Assembly (NCBI GenBank): GCA_031291175.1
Contig: JARLJO010000008.1
Span: 1-64,000, forward strand
Source: Gammaproteobacteria bacterium
GTDB lineage: Bacteria; Pseudomonadota; Gammaproteobacteria; DSM-16500
Direction of reading: 5' to 3'
Length of the DNA: 64,000 nt
In this document: positions 58,664-64,000 of the stretch, piece after piece
How positions within the stretch are numbered: position 1 is the first letter of the stretch
Layout: every line of letters begins with the position of its first letter
Made by a program: the position numbers and the translations under genes
Notes under the pieces: model-generated
Databases searched by the model: none
Told to the model about the DNA's origin: nothing
What the model saw: only the letters and a program-made list of their open reading frames with translations

Positions 58664-61651
58664 ATGCAAAGGCGTTTGCATCAAGAGATTATTCATCACG
58701 ATCCCAATGCACTCGTTACCGTGTGTGAGCCCGAATTGTCTGTCCATGATTTCCATCACTCAGGTCTCTCTTCTCTTCAGTTAGCCGCACAGGAAGGTAT
58801 GTGGCAATTGGTAGTGAAGTTATTAAGTCTAGGTGCCAGCATCGATCAAGTGAATGCAGATGCAGCAAATCCTCTGAATGCCTACTTTGCTTGCCAATCA
58901 CAAAAGACCCCACTTTATCTCGCAATAGAATATGGCCATACACTGCTTGCACAAATTTTATTAGCTTGCGGAGCAAGTCAGGCGCTTGCATTCGAGACGG
59001 CAAATACTTTAAATAATTTGCAAATGCAGTATCGTCTTAAACAGTTAGAATTAGATATGGATATAGCATTTAGTCTGGCATTTTATGCGACGATTAAAAA
59101 TGATGCTGCTGTGGTAGAGCGGATTTTAGACCTGCTAGATAAAGACAATGGGAATATCTCAGCGGTTAGCGCATTACTGGAGGTGGCATTGGCTTTTGAT
59201 GCAAAAAGCTTAGCGTTAGTATTATTACAGAGAGTCGGCGAGCGGGCATTGCGTAATGATCCAGCTATCTATACGGCGGGTTATTGGGCGTCAGAATCTT
59301 GTAAAGATCTTTTAGATAAAGCGTGTCGTTCAGATGACGATTGGCTGAGAACACTGCGTCAGTTGCACGTCACTGATCGTTCACTCAAAGATTGTTTAAG
59401 CAGCGCTCCTGCTAATATAAAAAAAGAATATTTAGCCAAGCAAAAAATCGAGATGCGGGTTGATCAAGAGAGGCTGACCCCAGAGCAAAATGCCGCCTAT
59501 GCAGAGTTGGCACGTGGGCGACGTCTGGAAGTAGAGTTGTACTGTGAAACGCCAGAAGAGTTTGCTGTGCTTGCAGAGGCAGCGTGGGAAAATAAAAATT
59601 TAATTATTCTGACTCATTTGTTATTACATTTTAATTTGGGTTTGTTTAAAACTTTCATACAAAACAATCAGAGTCATTTGGCGCAACTGTGGTTTTTTTT
59701 AGAAGATAAGCATTTTCATGAGATAGCGCTGGATTTAAAAAATGAATCCGAGTTGTTGACAAGAGCGACGAACTTTTTTGCCAGTGAGTCATCTTTATTG
59801 CATTCCTTAGTTGGGCAGAGTATTCATTTAGAAAAGTTGCCAGATCAGTCTTTTGTTGAGTTTGCACATAAGGTAGCTTCCGATGAGGATGCATTGGTTT
59901 CAGCATTGCAAGTGTCAGTACAGGATCGTTATCCATTGGCGGCTGTCAATATAGAGCTGGAGGAAAGTAAAGAAGAGAAAGCAGGGCTAGCCAATCCCTT
60001 TTTTCGCTTTCTAGAGGTTTCACCAACAGAAACAAAATCGCAGTTTAAAATCAATGTTTCATTGTCTGATGCATTAACGCCCCATGATTTATCTATTGTC
60101 TCGGTTTGCTTTAATCGCTTTGGTGTTGGTATTAACAATGATGAGGCGCAAAAGCCACAAGAAGAAATAAGGGATAACCCCCGCAGAAAGAAAAATAAAA
60201 TAGCACCTTTTAAAGATTTACCTTCTCATCTTTGGACGGGCTATATTATTCCCAGCTTAGATAGTAAGAATTTGAAAGCGCTAGCTTCTGTTTCACATTA
60301 TATGCATGAATATAAGCTCATTACCGAGCCTGCGCTGGGTGTGCAATGGGAGGCAAACAATAATTTATTTAGAGCAAGAAACCGGCGTGACGAAAGGTTA
60401 ATGCGTCTTGAAAATGAGGCCGAAGCGATAAATAGGCTACTGGAGTCGATGCAAAATGATTTAGATGAAAAGCCATATGGTGAAGAGCGAGATTTAGTTT
60501 TTCCTCTTAAGATTTCAGGGGGTTCTTTCTTGGTATTAGCTTTGATGGTTTATGGTTTCATTAATAGTGTAATTGAATTTAATGAAGACAGAGGAAAGCT
60601 TGACACATTGATGACAGCAGATGGAAAGTCTTGCTCAGCTCATCACGCATGTAGCAACTATTATTATACAGAATGTAACGATTTATGTGACAGCCAAGGC
60701 CTGAATGAGCTTGTCATGGCCCTGTGTATTATTGGTGGTGTGTTGTCTCTTGCTTGGACGATAGGGGCTTCATGTGTACTCTGGGAAACTTGCGTTGAAG
60801 GCCAGGATCGCTTTGATCATCTTCCACTCTCAGATTTATCTGAGAATACTGCTTTAGAGTTGAATGAAGCCAAAGATTCGATGCCCGATCCGTTACCGCA
60901 CATAAATGCAAATACCAGAATTGGCTCAGCGCGTAATATCGCAACGGCATTAAAAGTTCAGCATCAGCGAGAGGCGGTCCAAATTAAACATGCAATGGCG
61001 GAAGAAAGAAGGCAGGAGGATGCAGAGCGCAAAAGAGCAGAGGATGCAGAACGTTTGCTCAGAGAAGAAGCTGCAGAGTGGGACAGAGAGCGCATGAAAA
61101 GACTCGGGCTGCCTAATCATTCCCAGGGCAAATCTGCTCGTCTCGTGGCTGGATTGGGCCAGTTTTCTCCTGCTAAAGTGGTTTCTGGAATTGCTTCTCT
61201 TTTTGGTAAGGCGCAACCCGTTATTCATTTTGAAGCCGCAGGTACCCGATTATTATCCGCGGAAAACAAATATGACAACCACGATGAAATGGAAGATGAA
61301 GGCAGTTATCAACCGCCTGTGTTAAGCGGTGCGAGAAAATCCCAATCTGGCCACTCTTCTTATGTGCCCTCATTATTTAGGCCCTCATCTCTTGTCGATC
61401 TTGAAGCGGCTAGCGCGGAGGAGCGGAAAGAGAGCGATCAAGCCAGTTTGATAGGGGATGCTTTTTATCGCCCACCCGCCAGTTCTAGCTCAAAAAAAGG
61501 CCGATCTAGCAGTCGCCGCTTATCCAATGCTGTCGGTGTTGAATTGGTGATCAGTTCGTCGAAGAAGAGTAGAGATAGAGTCACGGAAGTCGATAACAAG
61601 GACCATTTGGCGATAGATATTCACTCGCCAAGGATGAGCGGCCGAAAATGA
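58664..61651 (+). CDS. Ankyrin / F-box-like / transmembrane protein, strong effector candidate
   Basis: A 995-residue multi-domain protein. Ankyrin repeats lie near residues 30-110 (GLSSLQLAAQEGMWQLVVKL, KTPLYLAIEYGHTLLAQILL). A long helical region follows. Around residue 519 is LPSHLWTGYIIPSLDSKNLK followed by ALASVSHYMHEYK, the F-box pattern (LP-x-x-L...I...L-x-x-x-x-L-x-x-x-x-x-V-S). Two membrane helices lie near 618-640 and 683-706, with a Cys-rich loop between (SCSAHHACSNYYYTECNDLC). The rest is a coiled coil (QREAVQIKHAMAEERRQEDA) and a Ser-rich tail. Legionella AnkB joins an F-box with ankyrin repeats to recruit host ubiquitin ligase, so a similar host role is likely. No signal peptide. 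Confidence 0.75.
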   Translation: MQRRLHQEIIHHDPNALVTVCEPELSVHDFHHSGLSSLQLAAQEGMWQLVVKLLSLGASIDQVNADAANPLNAYFACQSQKTPLYLAIEYGHTLLAQILLACGASQALAFETANTLNNLQMQYRLKQLELDMDIAFSLAFYATIKNDAAVVERILDLLDKDNGNISAVSALLEVALAFDAKSLALVLLQRVGERALRNDPAIYTAGYWASESCKDLLDKACRSDDDWLRTLRQLHVTDRSLKDCLSSAPANIKKEYLAKQKIEMRVDQERLTPEQNAAYAELARGRRLEVELYCETPEEFAVLAEAAWENKNLIILTHLLLHFNLGLFKTFIQNNQSHLAQLWFFLEDKHFHEIALDLKNESELLTRATNFFASESSLLHSLVGQSIHLEKLPDQSFVEFAHKVASDEDALVSALQVSVQDRYPLAAVNIELEESKEEKAGLANPFFRFLEVSPTETKSQFKINVSLSDALTPHDLSIVSVCFNRFGVGINNDEAQKPQEEIRDNPRRKKNKIAPFKDLPSHLWTGYIIPSLDSKNLKALASVSHYMHEYKLITEPALGVQWEANNNLFRARNRRDERLMRLENEAEAINRLLESMQNDLDEKPYGEERDLVFPLKISGGSFLVLALMVYGFINSVIEFNEDRGKLDTLMTADGKSCSAHHACSNYYYTECNDLCDSQGLNELVMALCIIGGVLSLAWTIGASCVLWETCVEGQDRFDHLPLSDLSENTALELNEAKDSMPDPLPHINANTRIGSARNIATALKVQHQREAVQIKHAMAEERRQEDAERKRAEDAERLLREEAAEWDRERMKRLGLPNHSQGKSARLVAGLGQFSPAKVVSGIASLFGKAQPVIHFEAAGTRLLSAENKYDNHDEMEDEGSYQPPVLSGARKSQSGHSSYVPSLFRPSSLVDLEAASAEERKESDQASLIGDAFYRPPASSSSKKGRSSSRRLSNAVGVELVISSSKKSRDRVTEVDNKDHLAIDIHSPRMSGRK

Positions 61652-61742
61652 GCTAAGTGAAAGCCCCGAAAAGTTTGCTTCCCACCGCATTGCCCACTAG
61701 AATCGGCATTTACAAGATAATGCAAATTTAACGGAGAACGCT

Positions 61743-63020
61743 ATGGCGTGGAATCAGCCCGGTGGCAATGGTGACAATAAAGACCCATGGGGCGGTGGCA
61801 AGCGCAACCCAGGCCCGCCAGACATAGATAAAATATTAAGTGAATTCATCAGCAAACTGCGCTCACTTTTTCATTTCAAACCTAAAATACCCGGTACCGG
61901 TTGGCAGCCTTCTCATTCAAAAGAAGTGGGTTTTACCTTGGGGCTCGTGGTTTTCGTTGCTTTGATCGCGTGGTGCTTGTCTGGACTCTTTATTGTGAAT
62001 CCCGCAGAGCAAACCGTTATTCTCCGCTTTGGGAAGTATTCTGATACCTTAAATCCAGGCTTGCATTGGATGGCGAGATTTATCGATACCAAATATACGG
62101 TAGATGTGCAAAAAATTTATTCCTTCGCTATTCAGAGTGATTTTTTAACAAAGTCATCAGAGCAAGGCGATTTGCCCAATCAGTTAATTCCAGATAGTCA
62201 GGCTACCAAAGAAAATGCAGCTGCAACCTTGGCGCCCGATGCTTCTGATAAATCAAAAAATCTGGTCAATGTTGAAATGACAGTGCAATATCGCGTGAGC
62301 AACGCGGAGCAATATTTGTTCAATGTGGCTAATCCCGATGAAACTATCAAAGAAGTGGCCTCCGGCACACTTTCCGATATCGTCGGCAAAATGAAATTGG
62401 ATGACGTCTTAACGACAGGTCGTGAATTCTTGAGTGCTGGTGTGTTAGAGCGTATCAAAGCGGTATTAGCAACTTATAATCCCGGTTTAGAGGTGGTTGC
62501 GGTGACGTTGCGTAAAGTACAAGCGCCAGATCAAGTACAAGCTGCGTTTAATGATGTGAATCGTGCCGATCAGGATAAGTCAACTTACGTGCAACAAGCG
62601 CAAGCTTACGCGAGCAAAGTCGTGCCCTTAGCACAAGGTATTGCGGCGCGGACCTTGGCGGATGCCAATGCATATGAGCAACAAGCTGTCTTAACCGCGC
62701 AAGCACAAGTGGCAAAATTCCAGGCATTACTGGATGTTTATAAGACATCGCCGGAATTAACCCGTCAGCGTATTTATCTTGAAACCATGCAAACGATTTT
62801 CACCAATACCAGCAAAGTATTAATTGATACCAATGGCGGCAACAATGTCATCTATCTCCCTTTAGATAAGATGGTTCAGTCGGCAAATCAAAATCCAGTG
62901 TCACTAGAGGATAATGATAATTTGCAGATTCCTAACATCGTCAATGCGGCGGCTCCTGCCACTGTGTTATCTAGCAATCCAATGCCGAGCAATCCCGTTG
63001 TGACAGAGGTGAAACAATGA
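61743..63020 (+). CDS. hflK: FtsH protease modulator HflK
   Basis: A Gly/Pro/Asn-rich N-terminus (AWNQPGGNGDNKDPWGGGKR) precedes one membrane helix near residues 60-82 (LGLVVFVALIAWCLSGLFIV). The SPFH/band-7 domain follows: NPAEQTVILRFGKYSDTLNP, GLHWMARFIDTKYTVDVQKI, VNVEMTVQYRVSNAEQYLFN and a long coiled coil (QAQAYASKVVPLAQGIAART). With HflC it forms the cage around FtsH in the inner membrane. It overlaps hflC by 4 bp (ATGA). The start has AACGGAGAACGCT before it. Confidence 0.97.
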   Translation: MAWNQPGGNGDNKDPWGGGKRNPGPPDIDKILSEFISKLRSLFHFKPKIPGTGWQPSHSKEVGFTLGLVVFVALIAWCLSGLFIVNPAEQTVILRFGKYSDTLNPGLHWMARFIDTKYTVDVQKIYSFAIQSDFLTKSSEQGDLPNQLIPDSQATKENAAATLAPDASDKSKNLVNVEMTVQYRVSNAEQYLFNVANPDETIKEVASGTLSDIVGKMKLDDVLTTGREFLSAGVLERIKAVLATYNPGLEVVAVTLRKVQAPDQVQAAFNDVNRADQDKSTYVQQAQAYASKVVPLAQGIAARTLADANAYEQQAVLTAQAQVAKFQALLDVYKTSPELTRQRIYLETMQTIFTNTSKVLIDTNGGNNVIYLPLDKMVQSANQNPVSLEDNDNLQIPNIVNAAAPATVLSSNPMPSNPVVTEVKQ

Positions 63021-63934
63021 CACCAAAAACCATTACAGCAGTAGGCGTCGTTGCTTTATTGCTATTAGCCAGTCTCAGTTTTTTTACGGTAAACGAAGGT
63101 GAAAATGCTTTAGTCCTTCGTCTTGGTAAGATTGTAGGGGACGCGAGTACCGATGAGTCTCTGGTCGTGCAACCCGGATTGCATGTCAAAGTGCCGTTTA
63201 TTGATCATGCACGAATTTTTGATACGCGAATGCAGCAGTTAGCTACCTCCGATGCGCAACCTTTAATGGTCGTGACAAAAGAGCAAACTTATTTGGTGGT
63301 AGAATACTTCGCGAAATGGCGCATCAATAATTTAGCTAAGTTTTATACGAGCACAGGCGGCAGCATCAGCTGGGCTGAAACCTTGCTTGAGCAACGCATT
63401 AACGATGTGGTGCGTGCTGAGTATGGTAAGCGTACTAGCGATCAGGCGATCTCAACTGATCGTGCCAATATGATGCTAGCCATTAAAGAGCAGGCTAATA
63501 ACATTGGCAAGGGGCAGGGCATTCAAGTATTGGATGTGCAGATCCAGCAAATTACATTGCCTAAAGATGTGATGGATTCCGTGTTTAAACGCATGGCGAC
63601 TGAGCGCAAACAGTTTGCAGAAGCAAAACGTGCAGCCGGTCTTGAAAAGTCAGAAGAAATTAAAGCATTGGCCGATCAAAAAGCCACCGTCATTAAAGCA
63701 GAAGCTTTAATGAAAGGAGCTACTATTCGCGCGCAAGGTGATCAGCAAGCCGCAGAGATATTTTCAAAAGCTTATAGTGCTGATCCTAAGTTTTATGCTT
63801 TCTATCGCAGTATGGAAGCATACCAAAGAAGTTTTCATTCAAAATCTGACATGTTGGTCTTAAAGCCAGAAGGTCAGTTCTTTAATTATTTCCATAATAC
63901 AGGTGCAGAAGGGACTGCTGCAGCAAAACGGTGA
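63017..63934 (+). CDS. hflC: FtsH protease modulator HflC
   Basis: 305 residues with an N-terminal membrane helix (AVGVVALLLLASLSFFTVNE) and the band-7 domain: NALVLRLGKIVGDASTDESL, QPGLHVKVPFIDHARIFDTR, YLVVEYFAKWRINNLAKFYT and VQIQQITLPKDVMDSVFKRM, followed by the coiled coil ERKQFAEAKRAAGLEKSEE and ADPKFYAFYRSMEAYQRSF. It pairs with HflK in the FtsH complex and is coupled to hflK translationally. A DUF2065 gene starts 4 bp after its stop. Confidence 0.97.
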   Translation: MTPKTITAVGVVALLLLASLSFFTVNEGENALVLRLGKIVGDASTDESLVVQPGLHVKVPFIDHARIFDTRMQQLATSDAQPLMVVTKEQTYLVVEYFAKWRINNLAKFYTSTGGSISWAETLLEQRINDVVRAEYGKRTSDQAISTDRANMMLAIKEQANNIGKGQGIQVLDVQIQQITLPKDVMDSVFKRMATERKQFAEAKRAAGLEKSEEIKALADQKATVIKAEALMKGATIRAQGDQQAAEIFSKAYSADPKFYAFYRSMEAYQRSFHSKSDMLVLKPEGQFFNYFHNTGAEGTAAAKR

Positions 63935-63938
63935 TGAT

Positions 63939-64000
63939 ATGTGGCAGTTATTTTTTATTGGCATAGCGTTAGTTTTAGTGTTTGAGGGTGTGCTTCCTTT
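63939..64000 (+). CDS. DUF2065 (YjeT-type) membrane protein, cut by window end
   Basis: Only the first 20 codons are in the window: MWQLFFIGIALVLVFEGVLP, the hydrophobic N-terminus typical of DUF2065. In many gammaproteobacteria this small inner-membrane protein is encoded between hflC and purA. The place, 4 bp after the hflC stop, fits. The rest lies beyond the window. Confidence 0.75.
   Translation, partial: MWQLFFIGIALVLVFEGVLP

Overview
The window reads as chromosome of a gammaproteobacterium of the order Legionellales, closest in style to Coxiella, Legionella or Aquicella-type intracellular bacteria. The housekeeping genes are gammaproteobacterial (macromolecular synthesis operon rpsU-yqeY-dnaG-rpoD, mutL-miaA, hfq-hflX, hflK-hflC). 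A recognisable icmQ gene, preceded by a small gene in the position of an IcmR functional homologue, indicates a Dot/Icm type IVB secretion system. Several eukaryotic-like proteins (an ankyrin protein, a 995-residue ankyrin/F-box membrane protein, a papain-like protein, long coiled coils) are of the kind that such a system exports. Species cannot be fixed from the sequence alone.

Layout. 0-12 kb is a decayed accessory region: an unknown membrane protein, three acetyltransferase genes or remnants, a DUF2156 protein, a CPBP protease, a papain-like protein, a secreted protein with an outer-membrane barrel, truncated pseudogenes and several kinds of intergenic palindromes. 12.07-13.73 kb holds a DUF3800 gene coupled to a probable BECR-fold nuclease, beside what looks like the relic of an older integrase. 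13.73-27.50 kb is a discrete island bounded by a 47-bp direct repeat of the 3' half of a tRNA(CAU) gene. It carries a P4-type integrase, an AlpA-like regulator, a DUF3987 P-loop replication protein and an orphan phage terminase small subunit, the gene set of a phage satellite (PICI-like). Its cargo is a CD-NTase gene paired with an unusual membrane-anchored putative effector, and a complete type I restriction-modification operon led by its own HTH gene.

27.5-35.2 kb is the macromolecular synthesis operon on the minus strand (rpsU, yqeY, a terminator, dnaG, then a GDSL lipase and a coiled-coil protein, then rpoD). 35.3-46.5 kb holds tsaD, plsY, orn, an ankyrin protein, queG, nnr, tsaE, amiC, mutL and miaA. 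In enterobacteria the last group continues directly into hfq-hflX-hflK-hflC-yjeT. Here that cluster is broken twice: after miaA by about 10 kb (HAD phosphatase, a MITE, ridA, ctpA-envC-gpmI, mlaA, trmL, FIR-icmQ) and after hflX by the ankyrin/F-box gene. The same composite repeat, a short tandem array joined to a 32-nt palindrome, sits at both breakpoints.

The most interesting items are the satellite-like island with its CD-NTase/membrane effector pair, the DUF3800-nuclease pair beside it, the FIR-icmQ locus, the ankyrin/F-box membrane protein, and the repeat found at both breaks of the mutL-hfq-hfl cluster. All functional calls come from reading motifs and remembered family signatures; no database search was run.
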